This document shows, one piece after another, positions 55,634-64,000 of a DNA stretch of 64,000 nucleotides; position 1 is the stretch's first letter, and the number at the start of each line of letters is the position of its first letter. Location: positions 186,001 through 250,000 of the forward strand of contig NZ_JAGIYQ010000004.1 in the NCBI RefSeq assembly GCF_017814275.1. The letters run 5' to 3'. A program made the translations under genes and the position numbers. This DNA is from Gottfriedia endophytica. GTDB taxonomy: Bacteria > Bacillota > Bacilli > Bacillales > Bacillaceae_G. The notes under the pieces are model-generated. The model searched no databases. It was not told the DNA's origin and saw only the letters and a program-made list of their open reading frames with translations.

Positions 55634-58390
55634 CTAAACTCCTAACAGTTCAGCAAGTTCATCCATCGATAGCTCGGTGATCCATTGTTCGCTCGTAATG
55701 ATCGTGTCATTTAACGATTGTTTTCGTTCGAGCATTTTGTCGATTTTTTCTTCAAGCGTGCCGATGCTAACAAACTTGTGCACTTGAACAAATTTTGTTT
55801 GACCAATTCGATAAGCACGGTCTGTCGCTTGATTTTCAACAGCAGGGTTCCACCATCGATCAAAGTGCATGACGTGGTTTGCTGCAGTTAGGTTAAGCCC
55901 TGTACCACCAGCTTTTAGTGATAAGATAAAGATCTTAACTTCACCATTTTGAAAACGTGAGATCATTGAATCACGGCCATTTTTCGGAACACTTCCATTT
56001 AAGAACAACACTTCTTGACCAAATTGGTTTTGTAAAGCTTCCTTCAGCATTTCACCCATTCGTACATATTGAGTAAAGATTAAACAGCTTTCTTTTTGTT
56101 CAAGAATTGCCTCAACTAACTCAAATAAGGATTCGACTTTATTTGAACGATTTGCAAAATCAATTAACTGTGTTTCCTTTAAAAATAAGGAAGGGTGGTC
56201 ACATATTTGCTTTAACTTATTGAGCATCCATAGAATACGGCCCCTGCGTTCGATGCCATTCAGTGATTCAATTTGTTTCAAGCTATCTTGAACAACCTGT
56301 TCATATAATGCTGCTTGCTCCACCGTTAAAGGGCATAATAATTTTTGCTCTTGTTTCGGAGGAAGATTTAATGCAACCTCTTCATCTTGCTTCGTTCTAC
56401 GTAATAAGAACGGGGAAATGAGCCTATGGACTGCATTAATTTTAGCTTCATCACGATCTTTTTCAATTGGATTTACATAACTAGAAGCAAATCGGCCAAG
56501 TGTGCCGAGATAGCCTCGATTAATAAAATCAAATATCGACCAAAGCTCCGTTAAGCGGTTTTCCATTGGAGTTCCTGTTAGTGCAATACGATGTTCAGCC
56601 TTTAGAGAACGTACCGAACGAGATTGTTTTGTCATTGGATTTTTGATGTTTTGGGCTTCATCAATGATAATGCTCTTCCAAACATAATTTTTTAAATCCT
56701 CATGATCAAGTACACTTAATGCATAAGAAGTGATCACGACATCTGCTCCGCGGATAGCTGCAATAAATTCAGCATCCTTATATCGATTTCCACCATAGTG
56801 AACATGGACTTTAAGACCAGGATAAAAAGTTTCAATCTCATTTTTCCAATTGGTCATAACAGAGGTAGGACAAATAATGAGTGAAGCACCATCCTTTTCC
56901 TCATTCTCTTTTCGATAAGCTAAATAAGCAATTGATTGGATTGTTTTTCCGAGTCCCATGTCATCAGCTAATAAGGCACCAAACCCTAAATCCTTCAAAT
57001 GAAGAAGCCATTCAAAGCCTTTTTGCTGATAAGCACGTAATGTCGCATTAAGATTTGATGGAACTTCTCTTACAGGAACATTTGTCAGATTCGTTAACCG
57101 CTTCGTTAATTCTCTAAAGACTTCATCAACTTCGATTTCAACATCTGCAAAAGGTGAGTCTTCATCAACAACTTGCTCTTCTATCTGTAATAATTCACGC
57201 TGCAAGACTTCATGAAAACGTAATCCTTGCTTTTCAGCTTTTACCATCATTTTTTTCATTCGAGCGATAAATGCAGGGTCAAGTGCAATCCACTGTCCAT
57301 TAAACTGAATCAAACGACGTTGATTTTCTACATATTGCTGAAATTGATTTTCCGATAGCTCCATACCATTAGTTGATATTCGCCAGTTAAAATCAACAAG
57401 AGTATCCATGCTAAAGAAAGATTGACCAGCTGGTTTTCCTTTTACACTTGCTTTTAATGTCATACGGTTTTGCTTCAATGCTTGCCACCAAGAAGGGAGT
57501 AGCACTTGGATATTTGCTGCTAGTATTTTTTCGCTATCATTTGTTAAAAATGTCCAAGCTTCTTGCTCTGATAAAAGCTCTTTTGGCTTGTTATCTTCTA
57601 TTAAATTTGGAACAAGTAAAGCGACACCTTGGAATGTACGATCGATATATTCCGAGTATGATTGATGCGATTTATTTAAAGTAGTATGTCCTTTGTATTC
57701 ATAAGGCTTAATGGTTTTTCGTTCGTCAATGATAAATGTCCGTAAGCCCCAATCCTCATTTTCACTCAGTGGTTCCTCAAGTACTAAACGGATTGAAAAT
57801 GGTACTTCATCATCACGAAGTCCAATCTTTACATGCCAGTCATCTTCATCAATGCTATGTTCAAGCTGTCGCTTCAAATACTCATCTTTAAAGAACAACC
57901 CGCGAGCATGTAACCATCTTTTCGTTTCAAACGAAGGTGACCCGAATTCAGATTTGATTGCTTTTGAAACAATGTCTTGTAAGGTTGAATCAACTGAATC
58001 CATTCCATCAACCTTCCATAGCTCATTTCCAATTTGATAATGCGAAAAAGAGGGTGACACTCTTCCTTCTAAAAAATCAGTATAAAAAGACTGAACATGA
58101 TGATGATAGTCTTTTGCCTCATCTAAGTAGTCTACTTCAACAAGCTCATTTTCCATATGTTGATGAAAAAATTTTAAAGCTTGCTTTGGAGAGAGAAGAA
58201 TACCCTCTAAATGATCAAATCGCTTCGGTTCAAGTAACGTCCCGTAATAGGATTCCTCATCCCATTGGAAAATAAGATGCTTCCATGAACTAACCGGCAA
58301 CAATGTCCCTTCAGGTTGAGTAGCATATAAAAGGAGTCCTTTGTGAGGAAACCATTTTGTTCGAATACTAAGATTTGTTAGTAGGTTCAT
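55634..58390 (-). CDS. ywqA: SNF2-family DEAD/DEAH helicase YwqA
   Basis: A 918-residue SWI2/SNF2 ATPase. The N-terminal ~430 residues form the SNF2-associated domain of bacterial members; then come motif I LADDMGLGKTIQS, motif II IIDEAQNIKNP, motif III ALTGTPMENRLTELWSIFDF, and in the second RecA domain LKAGGTGLNLTAANHVMHFD and QATDRAYRIGQ. It is expected to translocate on double-stranded DNA and remodel protein-DNA complexes. It overlaps the upstream SWIM gene by 23 bp, so the two are co-expressed, and they may act together. Confidence 0.93.
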   Translation of the reverse strand: MNLLTNLSIRTKWFPHKGLLLYATQPEGTLLPVSSWKHLIFQWDEESYYGTLLEPKRFDHLEGILLSPKQALKFFHQHMENELVEVDYLDEAKDYHHHVQSFYTDFLEGRVSPSFSHYQIGNELWKVDGMDSVDSTLQDIVSKAIKSEFGSPSFETKRWLHARGLFFKDEYLKRQLEHSIDEDDWHVKIGLRDDEVPFSIRLVLEEPLSENEDWGLRTFIIDERKTIKPYEYKGHTTLNKSHQSYSEYIDRTFQGVALLVPNLIEDNKPKELLSEQEAWTFLTNDSEKILAANIQVLLPSWWQALKQNRMTLKASVKGKPAGQSFFSMDTLVDFNWRISTNGMELSENQFQQYVENQRRLIQFNGQWIALDPAFIARMKKMMVKAEKQGLRFHEVLQRELLQIEEQVVDEDSPFADVEIEVDEVFRELTKRLTNLTNVPVREVPSNLNATLRAYQQKGFEWLLHLKDLGFGALLADDMGLGKTIQSIAYLAYRKENEEKDGASLIICPTSVMTNWKNEIETFYPGLKVHVHYGGNRYKDAEFIAAIRGADVVITSYALSVLDHEDLKNYVWKSIIIDEAQNIKNPMTKQSRSVRSLKAEHRIALTGTPMENRLTELWSIFDFINRGYLGTLGRFASSYVNPIEKDRDEAKINAVHRLISPFLLRRTKQDEEVALNLPPKQEQKLLCPLTVEQAALYEQVVQDSLKQIESLNGIERRGRILWMLNKLKQICDHPSLFLKETQLIDFANRSNKVESLFELVEAILEQKESCLIFTQYVRMGEMLKEALQNQFGQEVLFLNGSVPKNGRDSMISRFQNGEVKIFILSLKAGGTGLNLTAANHVMHFDRWWNPAVENQATDRAYRIGQTKFVQVHKFVSIGTLEEKIDKMLERKQSLNDTIITSEQWITELSMDELAELLGV

Positions 58391-59993
58391 TCACTAATTT
58401 CCCTTTCATTATTTCCTCTTGTAAAGCACGCAGTCGATTGTAAGTTGATGTGATATACGTGATATAGCGTTCCCAGTCTTCTAATCGTTTTAACTTACGG
58501 TAAGATGCCCGTAGCTTTTTTAAATGTCTTACAGCAATTTTATAATGATCACGACTTCTTAGTTCAATGTGATAAATCACTAATAAATGATAAATTGGTA
58601 ATACAATATGGGGTTGTTCTCGATAGACTTCTTGAAGATCAGATGGTTCAATTTGATCAGGGTTTTTACCGTACAATACCATTTGAAGCTCAACCCAGCG
58701 TTTATATTCGCCATGATGCATTAGGTAATCACCATACTCATTCTCACTGTATGGCAACAACGATTGATATACAACCTCTAATCCAGCAATTTCATTTTGT
58801 TTAAAGCTGAAATACTCATATCTTGATAGAAATTGCTTTGCATACATTCGTTTCATATATTCATCTTCTGACGAGCGTAAAAAAACACGTAATTTTTCAT
58901 AAAAAAACGTTAGATAAGGAAATGAGCGTTTTTCGTCTGAATCTGTGCGTAATGACTCAATCCAATACATAAGGAAATGAATAGAATCTTCAACTTTTGA
59001 TAGAATCGCAATTGTTTTCTCATCATCCTGTAATATAAATGACAAGTGTGCTCGTGCAAGTTCAACCGTCATGGATGAATTCATTTTTTGTAATTCTTCC
59101 ATCGAATCTTTTATAACAGTTGGTGAATATTGTAGTAATTCTTTATAAACATCCCGGAACACGTTATATCGGGCTACTAAACAGTGTGCGGGTTTAAATA
59201 ATAATTCATGAAGCTGTTCCTTTAATACTCGAACATATTTTTCGTTCAAGGATCCACCTGTTATATTACGTAGCTGACGAGTAAATGCGTCTATTTGATT
59301 TTCGAGCATGATGATTTCTCTAGGCTGATGATTCGTTCGGTAATGTGAAGATTGAATATCCATTTGTAAAGCCATTTTTTTCATTGTAAAAATAGCCGCA
59401 AGTAACTGATAATGTAATTTTTCCTTTTCTTGCTTTGGCTGTGAGTTTAATAACAGTTGATAATACCGTTCGTATAGTGGATAGATAAAATAAACATCCT
59501 GATAAACCGAATTCCGCTGATTTTCAAGATAATTTTCATATTTTTGCTCAAACAGACGAATGGTTTCTTCGTAATCAGCTGATTCAACAATCGTCATTTG
59601 TTCAAGTAATTGTCTTCCAGTCATAACACTAGGGATTGCTAATAAAGCAGACTGTTTAAATTTGCGCATGATCTCACCTACAAGCGAATGAGAAGCTGCC
59701 GCATAAAAAAGTAGTGCAACTTGATGATGACATGGCGGCGCCCCGTAGCAATCACAACCATTTTGATCAGGGTGATCAAGATGTAAGATTGGTAAGTAGA
59801 TGCGCTCTTCGTCCTCAACAACTCCAACAATTCTCCCTTTATCAACTGCTACATTGTAAACTAACCCTTGGCGGTAAAGCTGTAGACTATCCTCGACAAG
59901 TTCCGAATCACGTTTATTAGTTGGCGAAAGCTTGGATAAAATCGAGTAGGCTAGTTGAAGTACATCGTCCTTTTTTAAATCTCGTTGAAGCAT
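58368..59993 (-). CDS. ywqB: SWIM zinc-finger protein YwqB
   Basis: A 541-residue protein whose SWIM motif, CDCYGAPPCHH (CxC...CxH, about residues 80-90), should bind zinc and nucleic acid or protein. The rest is a long helical region. SWIM proteins often pair with SNF2 helicases in bacteria. A frame extension of eight codons exists, but the ATG at 59993 follows GGAGG directly. First gene of the ywqB-ywqA unit; no family terminator between them. Confidence 0.88.
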   Translation of the reverse strand: MLQRDLKKDDVLQLAYSILSKLSPTNKRDSELVEDSLQLYRQGLVYNVAVDKGRIVGVVEDEERIYLPILHLDHPDQNGCDCYGAPPCHHQVALLFYAAASHSLVGEIMRKFKQSALLAIPSVMTGRQLLEQMTIVESADYEETIRLFEQKYENYLENQRNSVYQDVYFIYPLYERYYQLLLNSQPKQEKEKLHYQLLAAIFTMKKMALQMDIQSSHYRTNHQPREIIMLENQIDAFTRQLRNITGGSLNEKYVRVLKEQLHELLFKPAHCLVARYNVFRDVYKELLQYSPTVIKDSMEELQKMNSSMTVELARAHLSFILQDDEKTIAILSKVEDSIHFLMYWIESLRTDSDEKRSFPYLTFFYEKLRVFLRSSEDEYMKRMYAKQFLSRYEYFSFKQNEIAGLEVVYQSLLPYSENEYGDYLMHHGEYKRWVELQMVLYGKNPDQIEPSDLQEVYREQPHIVLPIYHLLVIYHIELRSRDHYKIAVRHLKKLRASYRKLKRLEDWERYITYITSTYNRLRALQEEIMKGKLVNEPTNKS

Positions 59994-60215
59994 TGTCAAC
60001 CTCCTGTTCCGAAACAACGTATCTTATTATTATACCCTTAAAAATTAAATGAGTTAACAAGATTGTTCTGAAAAAGATTGAATGTAACAATACATGTTAT
60101 ATCGTTAAAATCGTAATAAACAAGGGGAAAACGGACAAGTTTTTCCAAAGATTTACAAAATATGAAATAAAACTCCATAAAAATGACATGTTTTTTAAAA
60201 GAACAGTAAACAACC

Positions 60216-60232
60216 TGTAATATTACTGTAAT
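60216..60232 (+). promoter_or_regulatory. WalR (YycF) binding site
   Basis: TGTAAT-ATTAC-TGTAAT matches the published WalR consensus TGTWAH-N5-TGTWAH exactly. It overlaps the place of a -35 element if TATTAT (60243-60248) is the -10. A looser pair, TGTAAC-N6-TGTTAT, lies at 60083-60100. The remainder of the 312-bp gap (59994-60305) is plain. Confidence 0.65.
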
Positions 60233-60305
60233 ATTCAGATGTTATTATCGAATTATCAGAAAAGTTCGTAAAAAATGTAGAAAATTACATGTCATAGGAG
60301 TGAAA

Positions 60306-60761
60306 ATGGTGAAAAAAGGGATCTTACTACTTTCAATACTTTTTCTTATCCTAGTTGGTCAACCTCTAAGACACACATCAGCAGCAACTATGGATGGTAG
60401 CGATATAGTGCAACAAGCAAAAGAACATATTGGTACTCCATACGTATTTGGAGGAACTACTCCAAATGGATTTGATTGCTCTGGATTCGTCCGTTACGTG
60501 TATAAACAAGCTGGCATTAATTTACCACGTTCTTCAGGAGATCAATATAATGTTGGTTCATCTGTTGACTCTGATGACTTACAGCCTGGAGATTTAGTAT
60601 TCTTTGGTAATACGTATAAGTCAGGAATCTCTCATGCAGGTATTTATGTAGGTAAAGATAAATTTATTAGTGCATCAAGCAGTAAAGGGATTGCAATTGA
60701 TTCGCTTAAAAGCGGTTATTGGGGCCCTAAGTTTGTTGGTGCAAAAAGAGTATTAAAATAA
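60306..60761 (+). CDS. Secreted NlpC/P60 peptidoglycan endopeptidase
   Basis: A 151-residue exported protein: signal peptide (about 1-27), then directly the NlpC/P60 domain. Catalytic Cys58 is in NGFDCSGFVRYV and His110 in SHAGIYVG. Such enzymes cut the gamma-D-Glu-diaminopimelate (or related) bond in wall stem peptides. No LysM or SH3 wall-binding domain is present, so the product is a minimal hydrolase. The frame begins two codons earlier with a GTG in the AGGAGTG site; ATG 60306 is preferred. A WalR box upstream suggests control by the WalRK wall-stress system. Confidence 0.9.
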   Translation: MVKKGILLLSILFLILVGQPLRHTSAATMDGSDIVQQAKEHIGTPYVFGGTTPNGFDCSGFVRYVYKQAGINLPRSSGDQYNVGSSVDSDDLQPGDLVFFGNTYKSGISHAGIYVGKDKFISASSSKGIAIDSLKSGYWGPKFVGAKRVLK

Positions 60762-60780
60762 GTTAGATAGAATAAGAGAT

Positions 60781-60828
60781 GCTAAGACCTTATCATTTTG
60801 ATGTTATCAAGATGTAGGGTCTTTTATT
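60781..60828 (+). terminator. Terminator after the NlpC/P60 gene
   Basis: TAAGACC pairs with GGGTCTTTTA, with ATCATTTTGAT-type pairing inside. The T-tail is short. Confidence 0.55.
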
Positions 60829-61021
60829 TGGTCTCAAATTAACATTTGTTAAAAATTTGAAAGATTATTTAAATAAAAGATAGATTCTCGACTTAATCTA
60901 ATGTTTATTGTATTTTTGATAGTCAAGAATCTGTTCGCTAGTATTCTTTTAAATTATATAAATATTGTTTTGTTATTTAGAAATAGAGAGAAAATGTTAG
61001 TTCTATTGGGGGGATGACTAC

Positions 61022-62653
61022 ATGAGGAAAATAGTAAGTTTGATTGTTGTATTATTAACGGTGTTTCAATCATTTACGATTGTAAGTGCGGAAACAACGA
61101 TGCCACCAACAGATAAGAAGTATGTTGTAACATTAGGGGAAACAACAATGACAGTTGTGGTGAACGCAGAAACAGAGGAAACAAAAACAGTACAAATTCC
61201 AGCCAATCAGTTGTTACAAGTTGATCATGAAGAAGAAGGCAAAGTATATGTGCTTTTTCAAGGTCAAGTTGGGTATGTATTGAAGGACAATGTGAGAGAG
61301 GCGACTCCTTGGGAAATTTATAAAGATGCGCCATTACTTCAAGTTATTTCAAACGCAAATGTCTATCAAAATGAGAATGGTAAACTAGTAAAAGTAGGGA
61401 CACTACAAAAGGGCCAAGTTTTTAAACGTACCCGAGTACAAGGAGACTATTTTGTATTGAAATGGTCAAATGGACAGGCGCTAATTGAGAAAGTAAATAC
61501 ACTGCCTTTTGTAACTGATCAATTACCTTCAAAAGCTCCGATTGGTAAGCCGGTCAAATATAATGAAATAATGACGTTACATACTACAAACGTATATGAT
61601 GCTTCAACTTATCCAATTACTAACCTATTAGCTCAGCTTAATGCAAATCAAAAACTAACAGTTCTGCAAGAGTATGGGAATTATTTTCTGGTAGAATTGG
61701 GCGATAGAAAAGGGTTAATCAATAAACAAGATGTATCTGTGCGTACTTGGGACTACGTGAATCCAAAAGGAAACTATTCGTACGATCAAATGGTTAAAGA
61801 TTTAAATGAAATTGTTTTATGGTACCCTAACTTTGCTAAGCTTGAGAAAATTGGAACATCTGTTGATGGACGAACTCTATATGCGTTGAAATTAGGAACA
61901 GGGAAACAAGAGATTAGTATCAATGCTTCTCATCATGCACGAGAGCATATGACGACAAACTTAACAATGGAAATGATCGATGACTATGCAGCAGCTTATG
62001 AAAAAAATTCAACCATTAATGGATATAATGTACGTTCTACATTAAATCGAACATCAATATATTTTGTTCCAATGGTGAATCCTGATGGGGTCATGCTTGT
62101 CCAACAAGGATATAAAAGTGCCAAAAACCCTGCTCAAGTTCTTAAACTAAATAATGGGAACAAAGACTTTTCTGCTTGGAAGGCTAATGTTCGAGGCGTA
62201 GACTTGAACCGTCAATATCCTGCAAACTGGGATCGTATTAAAAATAACCAAAGTAAACCTGGACCAGATAATTATAAAGGGACAAGACCACTTAGTGAGC
62301 CAGAATCAAAAGCGATGTATCAGTTTACCTTAAAGCACCATTTTAAAAACACTGTTGCCTATCATTCATCTGGTAATATCATATTTTGGAATTTTAAACA
62401 AGATAGTAAGCGATCTGCCCGCGACCGACAGATTGCATTAAAAGCAGCTAAAATGACAGGATACTCTTTAGTTCTTCCTGAAAAGGATCCTAGTGGTGGA
62501 GGATATAAGGATTGGTTTGTTACGATGTCAAAGCAGCCAGGCCTTACAATTGAAATTGCTCCATATATTGGGAAACGTCCAATTCCAAATTCATATTTTA
62601 ATGACATATATAGACGTAATCGTTCAATTGGCTTACTAATGGCTAGTCAATAA
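61022..62653 (+). CDS. Secreted M14 zinc carboxypeptidase with N-terminal SH3-like region
   Basis: A 543-residue exported enzyme. After the signal peptide (about 1-23) come beta-rich, SH3-like stretches (about 103-160 and 183-240) that may bind the wall. The M14 domain starts near 250: zinc ligands His305 and Glu308 (HHAREHM) and His448 (AYHSSG), substrate residues in DLNRQYPANW, and catalytic Glu511 in LTIEIAPY. The pattern fits gamma-D-glutamyl-diaminopimelate peptidases of the M14C type or general carboxypeptidases; specificity is not decided by sequence. The ribosome site is GGGGGG, about 8 bp before the ATG. Confidence 0.9.
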   Translation: MRKIVSLIVVLLTVFQSFTIVSAETTMPPTDKKYVVTLGETTMTVVVNAETEETKTVQIPANQLLQVDHEEEGKVYVLFQGQVGYVLKDNVREATPWEIYKDAPLLQVISNANVYQNENGKLVKVGTLQKGQVFKRTRVQGDYFVLKWSNGQALIEKVNTLPFVTDQLPSKAPIGKPVKYNEIMTLHTTNVYDASTYPITNLLAQLNANQKLTVLQEYGNYFLVELGDRKGLINKQDVSVRTWDYVNPKGNYSYDQMVKDLNEIVLWYPNFAKLEKIGTSVDGRTLYALKLGTGKQEISINASHHAREHMTTNLTMEMIDDYAAAYEKNSTINGYNVRSTLNRTSIYFVPMVNPDGVMLVQQGYKSAKNPAQVLKLNNGNKDFSAWKANVRGVDLNRQYPANWDRIKNNQSKPGPDNYKGTRPLSEPESKAMYQFTLKHHFKNTVAYHSSGNIIFWNFKQDSKRSARDRQIALKAAKMTGYSLVLPEKDPSGGGYKDWFVTMSKQPGLTIEIAPYIGKRPIPNSYFNDIYRRNRSIGLLMASQ

Positions 62654-62660
62654 GTTTTTT

Positions 62661-62696
62661 TAGCCCACTTATTCTTAAAAATAGGTGGGTTTTTAA
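62661..62696 (+). terminator. Terminator after the M14 peptidase gene
   Basis: AGCCCACTTATT and AATAGGTGGGTT pair and are followed by TTTTA. Confidence 0.75.
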
Positions 62697-62805
62697 ATCA
62701 CTTTATGTATTGTGAATAGAAAAAGCCTATTTTGGAAATAAAAAAACACGAGAACTGTGCATGGACATATGATATTAAAAAACGTTTCTGGAGGGGGAAG
62801 GATAA

Positions 62806-63726
62806 GTGAAGCATGTACGAGTGGTCTTGTTTTGTGTCGCTGCAATGACATTTATGACTACATCAGCAGGATGCAGACAACAACAAATATTTCCGAAAAA
62901 GTTATCAAATGAAACTTTTTTAGCGGCAGCAGAATTAGCGTATGAAAAGTTTCAACCTGATGAAATAGGTAAGCCAATTATAGATCATCAACTGATAACA
63001 CAGCCTCTCTCTACAAAGGTGCACAATAATTTATCAGGCTATCGTCTACTTTCAGCAAAAATGATTAATGGAAATCACGGAGCGATCGCATTAAAAAATG
63101 TGAAAACCAATAGCATCATTTTCTCATTTAGTGGACTACGATCAATTAATTTACAGGCAATCTATTTAAAATTGGCAGATTTTCAACCTCCCACAAATCA
63201 AACATCCCCAGTCGTTGTCGATGACGAAGGAACAGTAGCTTATGACTGGGTCAGGTCTGTCCTAAAACAAAAGAAAAATGCAAATTCATCCATTTATCTA
63301 ACGGGGCACTCATTCGGTGGGTACATAGCTCAATACGTCGGATACCGTCTGAATGAAAGCAACAAGAACAAATACCCAATTATCCAAGGAGTCACATTCA
63401 ATGCATTAGGTATCCTATTAGACAATCAAGATAAAAAACTACACAATAAAACGGTCGCATTACAAAAAGCATACAAACCAATTTTCACAAATTACATCAT
63501 AATGGGAGACCCACTAGACTACGCAAACGGAACATTCTTTAAAGAAATCACAGGCTACACGTTACAACATCTTGGTAACACCAACTACATCACAGTTGAC
63601 GAAAAATACAAAACAGCACTTCAAGCTTTAAACCAAGGTAATGATATGTGGACTAGAGCGTCTAAACTTCGCCCACTTTATCCCTATCATTCTTTGACTG
63701 AATTTGAAAAGGTGTTTTGGAAGTAG
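62806..63726 (+). CDS. Lipase-like alpha/beta hydrolase, putative lipoprotein
   Basis: A 306-residue protein with the nucleophile elbow GHSFGG (Ser169) in a class 3 lipase/Mbeg1-like context (IYLTGHSFGGYIAQYVGYRL). An Asp (GDPLDYANG) and a late His (PYHSL) can complete the triad. The N-terminus is a signal peptide ending TSAGC, a lipobox with an unusual residue at -3, so lipid attachment at Cys23 is plausible but not certain. The GTG at 62806 follows GAGGGGGAAGGA. Codon use shifts toward C- and A-rich runs in the last third. Confidence 0.78.
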   Translation: MKHVRVVLFCVAAMTFMTTSAGCRQQQIFPKKLSNETFLAAAELAYEKFQPDEIGKPIIDHQLITQPLSTKVHNNLSGYRLLSAKMINGNHGAIALKNVKTNSIIFSFSGLRSINLQAIYLKLADFQPPTNQTSPVVVDDEGTVAYDWVRSVLKQKKNANSSIYLTGHSFGGYIAQYVGYRLNESNKNKYPIIQGVTFNALGILLDNQDKKLHNKTVALQKAYKPIFTNYIIMGDPLDYANGTFFKEITGYTLQHLGNTNYITVDEKYKTALQALNQGNDMWTRASKLRPLYPYHSLTEFEKVFWK

Positions 63727-63763
63727 TGGGTTTGGTGGGGGATGGCAAGATTGAATTTTATGG

Positions 63764-63817
63764 ATAGCACTACTGAATCATCTTTAATTAGATGGGGGAG
63801 TGCTATTTTATTTTTGT
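63764..63817 (+). terminator. Terminator after the lipase-like gene
   Basis: ATAGCACT and AGTGCTAT enclose an inner ATCT/AGAT stem, and TTTATTTTTG follows. Confidence 0.7.
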
Positions 63818-63859
63818 GTTTGGACTAAATGGTTAATGAGGGGGGGCTGATAGAAAGAG

Positions 63860-64000
63860 TGGAATGGCCCATATAATGGAAAAATGGCTCATATATTGTA
63901 GAAAATGGACCATAAACAGTTTGGTCGGCCGAATAATTGGATGAAACGGCTGGAAAACACTGAGAAATGGTTGAATAAATTGGCAAGGCGGGCGGAAAAC
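63860..64000. repeat. Degenerate tandem array, family 3, locus 3 (runs to window end)
   Basis: At least six units such as GGCCCATATAATGGAAAAAT, GGCTCATATATTGTAGAAAA, GGCCGAATAATTGGATGAAA. It contains both the GATATA-type unit of locus 2 and the GAATAA-type unit of locus 1, which connects the two. Confidence 0.65.

Overview
The window is AT-rich chromosomal DNA from an endospore-forming member of the Bacillaceae. The evidence is sporulation genes (spoIID, spoIIQ, spoIIID), a gerA-type germination operon, flhO/flhP, mbl, and strong Shine-Dalgarno sequences with frequent GTG/TTG starts. Gene order follows the known ywlG-glyA-upp-atp-ywmB-murA-spoIID-spoIIQ-spoIIID-mbl-flhO-flhP-fabZ-ywqA/B backbone of Bacillus. 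A complete nuo operon sits behind the atp operon, as I recall for the B. cereus group and its relatives. I cannot name the species from sequence alone; a B. cereus- or Gottfriedia-like lineage is a guess.

Layout. 1-3140: end of ywlG, glyA and upp. 3141-5894: accessory genes (a CD3324-family DNA-binding protein, a FusB-like EF-G-binding protein) and deoR. 6191-10893: a nucleoside salvage cluster (deoC, cdd, nupC, an AmiS/UreI-type channel gene, pdp) broken up by several terminators. 11061-13256: a secreted Vpr-like subtilase. 13506-20769: the F1Fo ATP synthase operon (atpZ, atpI, atpBEFHAGDC). 20959-24308: a TetR regulator divergent from a HlyD-like/DHA2 efflux pair. 24725-25264: an unknown gene. 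25522-35937: an 11-gene nuoABCDHIJKLMN operon without nuoEFG. 36022-39881: a DUF1146 gene, ywmB, murA and spoIID. 39945-41564 (minus): an oligopeptide-binding lipoprotein behind a T-box leader. 42673-49225: spoIIQ, spoIIID, mbl and a gerA-type operon. 49298-52426: a small membrane protein, a frameshifted MFS transporter and a NERD-domain protein. 52622-54841: flhO, flhP, fabZ. 55129-60761: an unknown acidic protein, the ywqA/ywqB helicase-SWIM pair (minus) and an NlpC/P60 hydrolase. 61022-63726: an M14 carboxypeptidase and a lipase-like lipoprotein.

How the genes work together. The atp and nuo operons supply most of the oxidative phosphorylation machinery. The deo cluster imports and breaks down pyrimidine (deoxy)nucleosides, with upp and cdd completing uracil/cytidine salvage. 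murA, mbl, spoIID, spoIIQ and the NlpC/P60 enzyme concern wall synthesis, shape and the engulfment stage of sporulation; the GerA-type receptor acts when the spore germinates.

The most interesting signals lie between genes: clusters of DnaA boxes on both sides of spoIIQ, a consensus WalR box before the NlpC/P60 gene, a T-box with conflicting specificity clues, three dispersed repeat families (one an array with a 20-21 bp period at three loci), a large hairpin separating atpE from atpF, and a probable ATT start codon. I found no RNA operon, tRNA, prophage, intact insertion sequence or CRISPR array, and no clearly new multi-gene system.
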